A stretch of 64,000 nucleotides of DNA, taken from the NCBI RefSeq assembly GCF_019931215.1, contig NZ_JAIOUB010000001.1, positions 496,001 through 560,000 of the forward strand, given 5' to 3'. Positions 55,174 through 64,000 of the stretch are shown piece after piece. The DNA comes from Alcanivorax limicola. GTDB lineage: Bacteria > Pseudomonadota > Gammaproteobacteria > Pseudomonadales > Alcanivoracaceae. The stretch's first letter is position 1, and every line of letters begins with the position of its first letter. The notes below the pieces were generated by a model. That model ran no database searches, was not told where the DNA came from, and saw nothing but the letters and a program-made list of their open reading frames with translations. The translations under genes were made by a program, and so were the position numbers.

Positions 55174-56376
55174 TCAGACGAAGGCGTCGCCCGGCACCCG
55201 CACCCAGCCTTCCATGAGGACCCGCGCGCTGCGACTCATGATGGCTTTGCTCACGGTCCATTCGCCATCGGTTTCGATGGCTTCCGCACCGACACGCAAG
55301 GTACCTGAGGGGTGGCCAAAGCGCACAGCTGTGCGGTCACCACCGCCTGCGGCAAGATTGACCAGCGTGCCGGGAATCGCTGCCGCAGCGCCGATGGCCA
55401 CTGCCGCAGTACCCATCATCGCGTGGTGCAACTTGCCCATGGACAGCGCCCGCACCAGCAAGTCCACTTCATCGGCAACGACCTGTTTGCCGCTGGATGA
55501 CACGTAGCTGGCCGGCGGCGCCACAAACGCGACCTTCGGGGTGTGCTGCCGGTTTTCGGCTTCCGCCAGGTCCTGAATCAGTCCCATGCGCAAGGCTCCG
55601 TGGGCGCGGATCGTTTCGAACATCGCCAGGGCTTTGGCATCGCCGTTGATCGCGTCCTGCAGTTCTGTACCGGTATAACCGATGGCGTCCGCATTCACGA
55701 ACACTGTCGGAATGCCGACATTGATCAGCGTGGCCTTGAGTACACCGATACCCGGCACCTCAAGATCGTCCACCAGATTGCCTGTGGGGAACATGCTGCC
55801 CCCCCCGCCCTCTTCTTCGGCGGCCGGGTCCATGAACGCCACTTCCACTTCCGCTGCCGGAAAGGTCACGCCGTCCAGTTCGAAATCACCGGTTTCCTGT
55901 ACGGCACCGTCTGTGATCGGCACCTGGGCAATGATGGTCTTGCCGATATTGGCTTGCCAGATACGTATGGTGGCGAAGCCGTTCTCGGGAATGCGGCTTG
56001 CGTCCACGAGCCCGGCGCTGATGGCAAACGCGCCAACGGCGGCAGACAGGTTGCCGCAATTGCCGCTCCAGTCCACGAACGCCTTGTCGATGGACACCTG
56101 GCCGAACAGGTAATCCACGTCATGCTCGGGCCGCGTGCTGCGGGACAGAATGACAGTCTTGCTGGTGCTGGAGGTGGCGCCCCCCATCCCATCAATCTGT
56201 TTGCCGTAAGGGTCCGGGCTGCCAATGACGCGCAGTAGCAACGCGTCACGGGCCGCACCCGGCACCTGCGCGGCTTCCGGCAGGTCGGTCAGGCTGAAAA
56301 ACACCCCTTTACTGGTGCCGCCACGCATATAGGTGGCGGGTATCCTGATCTGAGGTGCGTAAGCTACATGAGCCAT
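55174..56376 (-). CDS. prpF: 2-methylaconitate cis-trans isomerase, AcnD-accessory
   Basis: A 400-residue PrpF of the diaminopimelate-epimerase-like fold; it isomerises the trans/cis 2-methylaconitate made with AcnD. The N-terminal RIPATYMRGGTSKGVFF, GGATSSTSKTVI and WSGNCGNLSAAVGAFA segments are typical, including the conserved lysine and cysteine. ATG 56376 gives the standard start. It follows acnD by 34 bases and precedes prpD by 42. Confidence 0.95.
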   Translation of the reverse strand: MAHVAYAPQIRIPATYMRGGTSKGVFFSLTDLPEAAQVPGAARDALLLRVIGSPDPYGKQIDGMGGATSSTSKTVILSRSTRPEHDVDYLFGQVSIDKAFVDWSGNCGNLSAAVGAFAISAGLVDASRIPENGFATIRIWQANIGKTIIAQVPITDGAVQETGDFELDGVTFPAAEVEVAFMDPAAEEEGGGGSMFPTGNLVDDLEVPGIGVLKATLINVGIPTVFVNADAIGYTGTELQDAINGDAKALAMFETIRAHGALRMGLIQDLAEAENRQHTPKVAFVAPPASYVSSSGKQVVADEVDLLVRALSMGKLHHAMMGTAAVAIGAAAAIPGTLVNLAAGGGDRTAVRFGHPSGTLRVGAEAIETDGEWTVSKAIMSRSARVLMEGWVRVPGDAFV

Positions 56377-56410
56377 GCCTCTGTATCCTGGGCTGGGGAA
56401 ATGGCGGCCC

Positions 56411-59005
56411 TCAGGCCGCTGTTTCCGATTCAAGAAAATCCTTGGCGAAACGCTGCAGTACGCCGCCCGCTTCGTAGATGGACACTTCTTCAGCGGTATC
56501 CAGACGGCAGGTCACGGGCACTTCCAGGCGCTCGCCATCCTTGCGATGGATGACCAGTGTCAGCGTCGCACGCGGTTTGCGTTCGCCGAGCACGTCGAAG
56601 GTTTCCGTGCCATCAATGCCCAGGGTTTTACGGGTGGTGCCGGCCGCAAACTCCAGAGGCAGGACGCCCATACCCAGCAAATTGGTGCGGTGAATGCGTT
56701 CGAAGCCTTCGGCCGCAATCGCCTCGACACCAGCCAGGCTCACGCCTTTGGCCGCCCAGTCGCGGGAAGACCCCTGGCCATAATCCGCACCGGCAATGAT
56801 GATCAGCGGTTGTTTGCGCGCCATGTAGGTCTCGATGGCTTCCCACATACGCGTCACTTTGCCTTCCGGCTCAATGCGAGCGAGGGAGCCCTGCTTCACT
56901 TCGCCGTCCACCACCGCCATTTCGTTGATCAGCTTGGGATTGGCAAAGGTGGCACGCTGCGCGGTGAGATGATCACCCCGGTGCGTCGCGTAGGAATTGA
57001 AATCTTCCTCCGGCAAACCCATTTTCGCCAGGTATTCACCTGCAGCACTGTCCAGCATGATGGCGTTGGAGGGTGACAGGTGATCCGTGGTGATGTTGTC
57101 GGGCAGCACAGCCAGCGGACGCATGCCTTTCAGCGAGCGCTCCCCGGCCATGGCACCTTCCCAGTACGGCGGGCGACGGATATAGGTGCTCATCGGGCGC
57201 CAGTCATACAGCGGGCTGACCTGCGGCCCGGTGTCGGCTTTGGCCTCGAACATGGGAATATACACCTGACGGAACTGTTCCGGCTTGACGCTTTTCTTCA
57301 CCAGCGCATCGATTTCTTCATCGCTGGGCCAGATGTCCTTCAACGTAATTGGATTGCCATCCTTGTCCGTGCCGAGAATGTCTTTCTCGATATCGAAGCG
57401 GATCGTGCCGGCGATGGCGTAAGCCACCACCAGCGGTGGTGACGCCAGAAACGCCTGCTTGGCGTAAGGGTGAATACGGCCATCAAAGTTGCGGTTGCCG
57501 GACAGCACTGCCGTGGCATACAGGTCACGCTCGATGACCTCTTTCTGGATCACCGGGTCCAGCGCGCCGCTCATACCGTTACAGGTTGTGCAGGCAAACG
57601 CCACCACATCAAAGCCCAGTTGTTGCAGCTCTGGCAGCAGCTCGGCTTCTTCCAGATAGATTTTCACGGTCTTGGAGCCCGGCGCCAGGGATGACTTTAC
57701 CCAGGGCTTGCGGGTCAGGCCCAGCCGATTGGCGTTACGGGCGATAAGACCGGCAGCAATCATGTTGCGCGGGTTGCTGGTATTGGTGCAGCTGGTGATC
57801 GCAGCAATAATCACCGCGCCGTCCGGCATCATGCCCGGCTCGTTCTCCACCTTGCCGCTGATACCGCGCGAGGCCAGCTCGGATACCGGCAGCAGTGCAT
57901 GGGGGTTGGATGGCCCCGCCAGGTTCCGGCCCACGCTGGTCAGATCAAACGTCAGTACGCGCTCGTACTCGGCGTCTTTCAATGTGTCGGCCCACAAACC
58001 GGTATGCTTGGCGAACAGCTCTACCAGCGCGACCTGATCATCGTCACGACCTGTGAGTTTCAGATACTCGATGGTCTGTTCGTCGATGTAGAACATGCCT
58101 GCCGTGGCGCCGTATTCCGGCGTCATGTTGGCAATCGTGGCGCGGTCGCCCAGGCTGAGATTGGCGGCACCTTCACCATAGAATTCCAGATAAGCCCCGA
58201 CCACACGCTGCTTGCGCAGGAACTCGGTCAGCGCCAGCACCAGATCGGTACCGGTAATGCCCGGGCGCAGCTTGCCGGTCAGCTCAACGCCGATGATATC
58301 CGGCAGGCGCATCCAGGAGGCGCGACCCAGCATGACGCTTTCCGCTTCCAGGCCGCCAACGCCGACAGAGATCACGCCCAGCGCATCCACCATCGGTGTG
58401 TGACTATCAGTGCCAACACAAGTGTCAACAAACGCGACACCGTCACGCACCTGAACTACCGGCGACATCTTCTCCAGATTGATCTGGTGCATGATGCCGT
58501 TGCCCGGCGGAATCACGTCCACGTTCTTGAACGCTTTCTTGGTCCAGTTGATAAAGTGAAAACGGTCTTCGTTACGACGGTCTTCCACGGCGCGGTTCTT
58601 TTCGAAAGCGCCTTCTTCAAAACCCGGATGTTCGACTGCCAGGGAGTGATCCACGATCAGCTGTGTGGGCACCACCGGATTGACCTTCGCCGGGTCGCCG
58701 CCCTGCTCCGCAATGGCATCCCGCAAACCCGCCAGATCCACCAGTGCTGTCTGACCCAGAATGTCATGGCAGACAACACGCGCCGGGAACCAGGGAAAGT
58801 CCAGATCACGTTTGCGCTCGATAAGCTGCTTGAGTGAATCGGTCAGCATCGCCGGATCACAGCGACGGACCAGGTTTTCCGCCAGTACGCGCGAGGTGTA
58901 AGGCAGTTTGTCGTAGGCACCGGGCTCAATCGCATCGACCGCCTCGCGGGTGTCGAAATACGCCAACTGGGTGCCGGGCAAGGATTTGCGGTATTCAGTG
59001 TTCAT
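56411..59005 (-). CDS. acnD: Fe/S-dependent 2-methylisocitrate dehydratase
   Basis: An 864-residue aconitase-family enzyme of the methylcitrate cycle, converting 2-methylcitrate to 2-methylaconitate with PrpF's help. The 4Fe-4S ligands are in AITSCTNTSNP (one Cys) and ACTTCNGMSG (two Cys). PGNGIMHQINLEKMSPVV and DSHTPMVDALGVISVGVGG are substrate-site segments. The C-terminal swivel domain contains GADYGQGSSRDWAAKG. Its length is standard for AcnD, and its neighbours fix the name. Confidence 0.96.
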   Translation of the reverse strand: MNTEYRKSLPGTQLAYFDTREAVDAIEPGAYDKLPYTSRVLAENLVRRCDPAMLTDSLKQLIERKRDLDFPWFPARVVCHDILGQTALVDLAGLRDAIAEQGGDPAKVNPVVPTQLIVDHSLAVEHPGFEEGAFEKNRAVEDRRNEDRFHFINWTKKAFKNVDVIPPGNGIMHQINLEKMSPVVQVRDGVAFVDTCVGTDSHTPMVDALGVISVGVGGLEAESVMLGRASWMRLPDIIGVELTGKLRPGITGTDLVLALTEFLRKQRVVGAYLEFYGEGAANLSLGDRATIANMTPEYGATAGMFYIDEQTIEYLKLTGRDDDQVALVELFAKHTGLWADTLKDAEYERVLTFDLTSVGRNLAGPSNPHALLPVSELASRGISGKVENEPGMMPDGAVIIAAITSCTNTSNPRNMIAAGLIARNANRLGLTRKPWVKSSLAPGSKTVKIYLEEAELLPELQQLGFDVVAFACTTCNGMSGALDPVIQKEVIERDLYATAVLSGNRNFDGRIHPYAKQAFLASPPLVVAYAIAGTIRFDIEKDILGTDKDGNPITLKDIWPSDEEIDALVKKSVKPEQFRQVYIPMFEAKADTGPQVSPLYDWRPMSTYIRRPPYWEGAMAGERSLKGMRPLAVLPDNITTDHLSPSNAIMLDSAAGEYLAKMGLPEEDFNSYATHRGDHLTAQRATFANPKLINEMAVVDGEVKQGSLARIEPEGKVTRMWEAIETYMARKQPLIIIAGADYGQGSSRDWAAKGVSLAGVEAIAAEGFERIHRTNLLGMGVLPLEFAAGTTRKTLGIDGTETFDVLGERKPRATLTLVIHRKDGERLEVPVTCRLDTAEEVSIYEAGGVLQRFAKDFLESETAA

Positions 59006-59103
59006 GGTGTCAGGACTCGATCAGGTGATGTTCACACGCGCGACGCTGTGGTCGGCAACGGGCAGATTGAACGGGGGAAGCCGGGCGGCCTCCCCCTGCT
59101 CCG

Positions 59104-60237
59104 TCAACGCTGGGCGATCGGCGCAACCTTGCGCGGCTCTTCACCGACATATTCGGCGCTGGGGCGAATAATGCGGTTGTCAGCGCGTTGTTCGAAGATG
59201 TGCGCAGCCCAGCCGGTCAGGCGACTGATCACAAAGATCGGTGTGAACAGCTTGGTGGGAATGCCCATGAAGTGGTAGGCAGACGCATGGAAGAAATCGG
59301 CGTTGCAGAACAGTTTCTTCTCGCGCCACATGACTTCTTCGCAACGCACAGACACCGGATACAACACGGTATCACCCACATCAGCGGCCAACTTCTCGGA
59401 CCACTGCTTGATGATGCCGTTACGCGGATCCGAGGTGCTGTAGATCGCGTGGCCGAAGCCCATGATCTTTTCCTTGCGCTCCAGCATGCCCATCATTTCC
59501 TGCTCGGCGTGATCGGCGTCGCGGAATTTCTCGATCATGTCCATGGCGGCTTCGTTGGCACCACCATGCAGCGGGCCCCGCAAGGAACCGATAGCACCGG
59601 TGACACAGCTGTGGAAATCCGACAGCGTGGACGCACAAACGCGCGCGGTGAAGGTCGAAGCGTTGAACTCGTGCTCTGCGTACAGAATCAGGGACACGTT
59701 CATCACTTGCTCGTGCAGCGCATTCGGCTTCTCGCCGCGCAGCAGGTGCAGGAAATGGGCACCAACAGACTCATCATCGGTTTCCACATCAATCTTCACG
59801 CCGTCGTGGCTGAAGCGATACCAGTAGCAGATGATGGAGGAAAAGGCGGCCAGCATGCGGTCCGCAGCATCGTCCTGTTGAGAGAAGTCCGCTTCGGTTT
59901 CCAGGTTGCCCAGCATGGAGCAGCCGGTGCGCATGACGTCCATCGGATGGGCATCCGCCGGGATGCGCTCAAGCACTTCTTTCAAGGCAGTCGGCAGGCC
60001 ACGCAGGCTCTTGAGCTTGGCCTTGTAGGCATCCAGCTCGGCCTGATTGGGCAGCTCGCCCTTGAGAATCAGGTGGGCCACTTCTTCGAACTGGCAGTTC
60101 TCTGCCAGGTCCTGCACGTCGTAGCCGCGATAGGTCAGACCGGAACCGGTCTTGCCCACCGTTGAAAGGGCTGTCTTGCCCGCTACCTGACCGCGCAGGC
60201 CGGCGCCGCTGAGTTTCTTTGCTTCTGCCATGGTCAT
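59104..60237 (-). CDS. prpC: 2-methylcitrate synthase
   Basis: A 377-residue citrate-synthase-family enzyme joining propionyl-CoA and oxaloacetate. Active-site segments include SLRGPLHGGANEAAM (His) and GFGHAIYSTSDPRN (His), with a catalytic Asp in the C-terminal block. The short length and the SGAGLRGQ-TALSTVG N-terminus separate PrpC from GltA. ATG 60237 has AGAGGAATA; a second ATG two codons later is equally in frame. Lies 70 bases after prpB. Confidence 0.95.
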   Translation of the reverse strand: MTMAEAKKLSGAGLRGQVAGKTALSTVGKTGSGLTYRGYDVQDLAENCQFEEVAHLILKGELPNQAELDAYKAKLKSLRGLPTALKEVLERIPADAHPMDVMRTGCSMLGNLETEADFSQQDDAADRMLAAFSSIICYWYRFSHDGVKIDVETDDESVGAHFLHLLRGEKPNALHEQVMNVSLILYAEHEFNASTFTARVCASTLSDFHSCVTGAIGSLRGPLHGGANEAAMDMIEKFRDADHAEQEMMGMLERKEKIMGFGHAIYSTSDPRNGIIKQWSEKLAADVGDTVLYPVSVRCEEVMWREKKLFCNADFFHASAYHFMGIPTKLFTPIFVISRLTGWAAHIFEQRADNRIIRPSAEYVGEEPRKVAPIAQR

Positions 60238-60307
60238 TATTCCTCTGTTACATATTCAGATGACATATTCAGACGCTATGCCCGCACAGGGCAGCGCCGC
60301 GAAAAAT

Positions 60308-61198
60308 TTACGCTTTGCCTTGGCTGAAAAGCGCATCGAGCTTCTGCTCGTAATCGTGGTAGCTGAGGAAGTCATACAGCTCCATCCGGGTCTGCATGGT
60401 ATCCACCACCGCCTGCTGATGGCCATCCTTGCGAATCGCCTCGTAAACATTCAGCGCCGCTTTGTTCATGGCACGGAACGCAGACAGCGGGTACAGGATC
60501 ATGTTGGCGCCCGCTTCGGCCAGCTCATCACGGCTGAACAGCGGTGTGGCGCCGAACTCGGTGATGTTCGCCAGCAGCGGCGCACCGTCGATGCCTTTGG
60601 AGAAAGCCCGGTAGTCGTCCAGCGTGTGCACCGCTTCTGCGAAGATGCCATCGGCACCGGCGTCCAGACAGGCGCGGGCACGTTCGATCGCCGCTTCCAG
60701 GCCGTCTTTCTGGAACGAATCGGTGCGCGCGATAATGAAGAAGTCTTCGTCAAAGCGCGCATCGGCAGCCGCCTTGACCCGGTCTACCATTTCTTCCTGG
60801 GAGACGATTTCCTTGTTCGGCCGGTGGCCGCAACGCTTCTGTGCCACCTGGTCTTCCAGATGCACGGCGCCCGCGCCGGCGCGAATCATTTCCTTCACGG
60901 TGCGGCCGATGTTGAACGCCCCACCCCAGCCGGTATCGATATCCACCAGCAGCGGCACCGTGGTGGCAGCGCTGATGCGGCGCACATCTTCCAGCACGTC
61001 GTTCATGCTTGTCATGCCCAGATCGGGCAGGCCGTAAGAGGCGTTGGCAACGCCGCCGCCAGACAGATAAATGGCGCGGTACCCTACCCGCTCGGCCATC
61101 ATGGCGCAGTAGGCATTAATGGTGCCCATGATCTGTAGTGGCTGCTCTTCCGCAAGTGCCTTGCGGAAACGTCCGCCGGCGGTCAGTGCTTTGCTCAT
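60308..61198 (-). CDS. prpB: 2-methylisocitrate lyase
   Basis: A 296-residue isocitrate-lyase-superfamily barrel, splitting 2-methylisocitrate to pyruvate and succinate. KRCGHR with catalytic Cys123, DIDTGWGG and HLEDQ are the family signatures. The start overlaps the regulator stop by four bases, so translation is coupled. It is the first enzyme gene of the operon. Confidence 0.97.
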   Translation of the reverse strand: MSKALTAGGRFRKALAEEQPLQIMGTINAYCAMMAERVGYRAIYLSGGGVANASYGLPDLGMTSMNDVLEDVRRISAATTVPLLVDIDTGWGGAFNIGRTVKEMIRAGAGAVHLEDQVAQKRCGHRPNKEIVSQEEMVDRVKAAADARFDEDFFIIARTDSFQKDGLEAAIERARACLDAGADGIFAEAVHTLDDYRAFSKGIDGAPLLANITEFGATPLFSRDELAEAGANMILYPLSAFRAMNKAALNVYEAIRKDGHQQAVVDTMQTRMELYDFLSYHDYEQKLDALFSQGKA

Positions 61199-61926
61199 TT
61201 GCTTTGCTCCACGGGCCCCGGGCCCTGCTTCGTTTCCGATGAAAAACTGTCTGCAGCGCCCAGCCCATGCTGAGCCTCGATATTCTGGCGCGCGCGGCTG
61301 ATGTGCCGGCGCATGAGGATTTCGGCCATCTCCGCATCGCGGGATTCCAACGCCTCGGCAATCCGACGGTGTTCCTGCAAGGCGCGCTGCGGCCGATTGG
61401 CCACGGTTGAAAACTGATACCGGTACATGCGCACCATGTGATAGATGCCACCGATCAGCATGTCGATCAGCGTACCGTTATGGCTGCCCTGAATAATGCG
61501 GTAATGGAAATCCAGATCGCCCTCGCGCTGAAAATAGGCCACATCTTCACGCAGATCCTGTTGCTGCTCGTGCTGCCCCAGCAACTCCACCAGACTGTGG
61601 ATTTCAGCGTCGGTCATGTGCGTGGCGGCCAGCCGGGCGGCCATGCCTTCCAGGGCCTCGCGGATGTGATAAATCTCGATCAGATCGCCCAGGGACAGAG
61701 AGGCAACGCGGGTACCGACATGGGGAATACGTTCAAGCAACTTGCGGGATTCGAGGCGACGGATTGCCTCTCGCAGGGGACCACGACTGACGCCGTAGCG
61801 GCTGGCGAGCTCTGCTTCACCCAGCTTGGTGCCGGGCAACAGAGCGCCACGGACGATATCGTCCTGCAGGCGGGTAAACACCCGGTCTGCCAATGTGCGG
61901 CTGTCGTCAGAAATAGTGGACTCCAT
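61195..61926 (-). CDS. GntR/FadR-family regulator of the propionate operon
   Basis: A 243-residue FCD-type GntR repressor. Winged helix-turn-helix at about residues 10-75 ([30 protein letters not shown]), FCD effector domain at about 85-220 with metal-binding His and Asp typical of the group. It is the first gene of the prp operon, coupled to prpB. Two TTGTCGACAA palindromes flank the promoter upstream, indicating autoregulation, probably relieved by 2-methylcitrate or a related acid. The same gene order is found in P. aeruginosa. Confidence 0.9.
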   Translation of the reverse strand: MESTISDDSRTLADRVFTRLQDDIVRGALLPGTKLGEAELASRYGVSRGPLREAIRRLESRKLLERIPHVGTRVASLSLGDLIEIYHIREALEGMAARLAATHMTDAEIHSLVELLGQHEQQQDLREDVAYFQREGDLDFHYRIIQGSHNGTLIDMLIGGIYHMVRMYRYQFSTVANRPQRALQEHRRIAEALESRDAEMAEILMRRHISRARQNIEAQHGLGAADSFSSETKQGPGPVEQSK

Positions 61927-61941
61927 GAGTGCCCCGGCAAG

Positions 61942-61953
61942 ATTGTCGACAAT
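61942..61953. promoter_or_regulatory. prp operator 2 (downstream of promoter)
   Basis: ATTGTCGACAAT is a perfect 12-bp palindrome in the leader, 16 bases before the gntR start. It shares TTGTCGACAA with operator 1 and fits GntR/FadR-family operators known for propionate regulators. Confidence 0.8.
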
Positions 61954-61970
61954 AAGCGACCCGGGGCGTG

Positions 61971-61999
61971 ACTGTAGAGTCTCAGAGGGGGAATTGCAA
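61971..61999 (-). promoter_or_regulatory. Sigma-70-like promoter of the prp operon
   Basis: On the minus strand TTGCAA (61994-61999) and TACAGT (61971-61976) are separated by exactly 17 bases. Transcription would start near 61964. The two operators lie on either side, operator 1 just upstream of the -35 and operator 2 in the early leader. Confidence 0.65.
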
Positions 62000-62003
62000 G
62001 AGG

Positions 62004-62015
62004 ATTGTCGACAAA
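62004..62015. promoter_or_regulatory. prp operator 1 (upstream of promoter)
   Basis: ATTGTCGACAAA contains the perfect 10-bp palindrome TTGTCGACAA, identical in core to operator 2; centres are 62 bp apart, close to six helical turns, which would allow looping between bound dimers. Confidence 0.78.
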
Positions 62016-62072
62016 GCAGGCCCTGCCCCGGGTCGCTCAGGCGATCCCGGGGCAGCTAGTCAAAACAACGAC

Positions 62073-64000
62073 TCAGGGACAGGCCACGCCGTCACGCGTG
62101 AAGTTCACCAGCCCCTGAAGATTGGACACCAACTGGCGATTGACCTCCGCTTCCGGATCATTGCCGTCCAGATTGCCATAATCGTGATCATCGTCCAGCT
62201 CGGCCTGGATCAGCACCGGCCGGTAATTGTCGATCCAGCGGGCGCGAAGGCCGTTCTCGAGCCCTTCTTCGCTGGGCCGCACCAGCGGCAGACCACACTC
62301 CTGCAGCGCAATCGCGCCTTCGATGCGAACGCCATACTGGGCGATATTGTCTTCATCCCCCGTCAACAGCATGAAGACCACAGCACCCAGTGAGTCGCCA
62401 TCTTCATCATTGACCACGTTACCCACAAAACCGACCGGGAAGCTGTCACCGGGCCCGTCTATGTCCGGGCAGGCGCCGTTCGCCCCGACATATATGATGC
62501 CGTTGTCGTTGGCGTCGCGCTGAATCTCAACACAGGTTTCCAGTGGCCCGGTTTCTCCGCCGCCCACGCTGAATGACCCCGGACGCTCCCGTGCAAAATC
62601 AAAGCTGAAGGTTACTTCCAGCTCATCCGGCCCACCGTCGGGGTTGACGATCTGGAACCGCACAGGATAATCCGTCTGCTCTTCCTCTGTGATTTCCTCG
62701 AAGCACTCCGGCGACTCGCCCCCGTCACCCGGATCGTCCACCGTACAGCCACGCATGATCGTCAGGGTGTAAATGCCTTCGATCTCGTCCAGCACCGCTG
62801 CACTCACCGATGCTGAGCCACGCGACGTCCGTCCGCCACGCACAGGCAGCCCTTCCGGCGTGATCGCCGTATCATCCTCGAGCATATCCACCGTATCGTA
62901 ACCCAGTATCTGGCCGTCCAGTCTGCCAAAGTCGGGGTCCAGCGGCTCATAACCGTTCAGCTCAGGGCGCAGGAACAACTCGAAGTCCCGCCGTGCGTCC
63001 GTGTCATCGTCTTCATTGGCGCGTCCAGCCACACCACTGAAAACATAATCAGCAAGCACACGCCCATTGAGGTCCATAGACGTGGTATCCATGGCACCCA
63101 GAAGGTTTTCAAAAACGACATTCGTGAAAACCAGCTCATTATTCAGTTCGCCGTCTACCGCCACCAGACCACGCCGTGTCGTCGTCGATGTGCCGGTAGA
63201 GTCAGCCACCAACACCGTCCCCAGCCCCAGCAGTTTGCCGGTAGGCAAGACAAGAAGGTCTGACGTAAACAGGCCAAGAAGCTCAAGATTCGGCGCCTTG
63301 CCGGAGAACAGGTACTCGGCCGCCCCCACAGAGGTATCGTTGTAGCCCAGGCTCAGATTGCCTGCCCGGGTCTGGTCCATGGCGCGCCGCACCTCGGCAA
63401 TATCCGCGCCCGGGTTAGCCGGAAATGCGTAGCGGACTTCCTCGCCTGGTTCATACTCAGGCGCAAGCTCATCGTTCAGTGCATCCAGCAACGGCTGGAA
63501 GCCTGCCGTAAACGTGTTGTAATCCGACGCATCCAGATCCGCAGTGCCGAGCAGTTCTTCGAAGCGGGTATCCACCAGTTCATGCACCAGAGCAGGAATG
63601 CTGATGGGCCCTTCCGTGCCCGCCACGGGATTAACCAGATCATCCGACGGGCTGCCCAGCGCACGCAGCAGCGCCCAGCGATTGCGTACCGCGTTATTAT
63701 TGGCCTGGGGCACCCTGCGCGGGGAATCCACCATATCGGCCAGCGTGACACGCAGGGTCATGCGGCCCTGCTCACGCACCGGTACGGCGGCAGTCCGCGC
63801 ACCGGTCTGTGTCAGTGTAGAGGGGATCAGCACCCGGCCGAACGGCAGGTCAGTGCCCTCGAAAAAGCGGCTGCCGATGAAGAAATCAACCAACTGTGAA
63901 TTGTTCGGACACACTGCGGTATACGGCGGAATAATACGGCCGCTGGAGACCACTTCGAAAGGCTCGGAACGCAACTGGCTGATGGAGTTACCGCATCGAT
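62073..64000 (-). CDS. Large envelope-type protein of unknown function (partial, N-terminus beyond window)
   Basis: The frame is open to the right edge, so the true start is outside; at least 642 residues are present. The visible part is acidic, rich in Gly, Asp and Val, with beta-strand-like alternation (GILVADST ... FVGNVVNDEDG) and few Lys, typical of surface or secreted proteins. Paired Cys occur late (GCTVDDPGD ... ECFEE, TCVEIQ ... ACPDIDG, and CGLP). No catalytic motif was recognised. It lies upstream of the prp operon on the same strand with 146 bases between, and is not part of it. Confidence 0.75.
   Translation of the reverse strand, partial: RCGNSISQLRSEPFEVVSSGRIIPPYTAVCPNNSQLVDFFIGSRFFEGTDLPFGRVLIPSTLTQTGARTAAVPVREQGRMTLRVTLADMVDSPRRVPQANNNAVRNRWALLRALGSPSDDLVNPVAGTEGPISIPALVHELVDTRFEELLGTADLDASDYNTFTAGFQPLLDALNDELAPEYEPGEEVRYAFPANPGADIAEVRRAMDQTRAGNLSLGYNDTSVGAAEYLFSGKAPNLELLGLFTSDLLVLPTGKLLGLGTVLVADSTGTSTTTRRGLVAVDGELNNELVFTNVVFENLLGAMDTTSMDLNGRVLADYVFSGVAGRANEDDDTDARRDFELFLRPELNGYEPLDPDFGRLDGQILGYDTVDMLEDDTAITPEGLPVRGGRTSRGSASVSAAVLDEIEGIYTLTIMRGCTVDDPGDGGESPECFEEITEEEQTDYPVRFQIVNPDGGPDELEVTFSFDFARERPGSFSVGGGETGPLETCVEIQRDANDNGIIYVGANGACPDIDGPGDSFPVGFVGNVVNDEDGDSLGAVVFMLLTGDEDNIAQYGVRIEGAIALQECGLPLVRPSEEGLENGLRARWIDNYRPVLIQAELDDDHDYGNLDGNDPEAEVNRQLVSNLQGLVNFTRDGVACP

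Noticed and set aside
53599-59005. Coexistence of prpD with acnD/prpF as novel redundancy
   Set aside because: P. aeruginosa keeps the same set and order, so it is an established arrangement.
1-64000. tRNA, rRNA, CRISPR arrays, insertion sequences, prophage or att sites
   Set aside because: None was found by eye: no tRNA cloverleaf-type ends, no transposase or integrase, no regular direct repeats. A covariance-model scan would be needed to exclude small RNAs.

Overview
The window is a high-GC gammaproteobacterial chromosome segment. The gene content recalls marine, hydrocarbon- and lipid-degrading relatives of Alcanivorax and Pseudomonas: cbb3 oxidase with Anr-type sites, a Pseudomonas-like 2-methylcitrate operon, FabR-type TetR, PpsA/PpsR, a PHA-synthase-like hydrolase, cytochrome P450, GMC alcohol oxidase, thioesterases and many outer-membrane or lipoprotein genes. 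This assignment is inference from gene content. No rRNA, tRNA, CRISPR array, insertion sequence or prophage was seen. Coding density is high and most genes form short operons.

Layout. 1-5.4 kb: ccoO (cut by the window edge) and ccoN, divergent from a double-domain universal stress protein across two Anr/FNR-like boxes, then an alpha/beta hydrolase and a PhaC-like hydrolase. 5.8-14.4 kb: a tandemly duplicated two-gene cassette, each copy a ~1080-residue lipoprotein with Ig-like repeats followed by an OmpW-type barrel. 14.4-21.1 kb: a Bcr/CflA-type exporter, then an oxidation operon (GMC oxidoreductase, small partner, aldehyde dehydrogenase, type III-fold PLP enzyme) behind a FabR-like regulator. 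21.4-34.2 kb: rlmJ-glpD, acetyl- and acyltransferases, an OmpA-like lipoprotein, an MFS exporter, a diiron protein, a lipoprotein neutral ceramidase, two thioesterases with a periplasmic protein, and an orphan ParA. 34.5-42.7 kb: P450, glutathione reductase, lytic transglycosylase, ppsA/ppsR and a DegV protein.

43.1-52.8 kb holds the least familiar unit: a five-gene minus-strand operon of four exported proteins that share a short motif just after the signal peptide (consensus about L-D/E-D/E-x-E/Q-L/M-x-x-V/I-x-G), ending in a 1341-residue lipoprotein that fuses a di-heme MauG/CcpA-like peroxidase to an FG-GAP/ASPIC-UnbV (CRTAC1-like) region and an unrecognised C-terminal domain. 53.1-62.0 kb carries a degenerate GIY-YIG protein and the complete propionate operon (gntR-prpB-prpC-acnD-prpF-prpD), with a promoter bracketed by two copies of a TTGTCGACAA palindrome. 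The window ends inside a large envelope-type protein.

Together the metabolic genes suggest oxidation of alcohols, fatty acids and odd-chain or branched products (propionyl-CoA to pyruvate through the methylcitrate cycle, PEP by PpsA), set among envelope proteins likely to handle hydrophobic substrates. The last link is inference.
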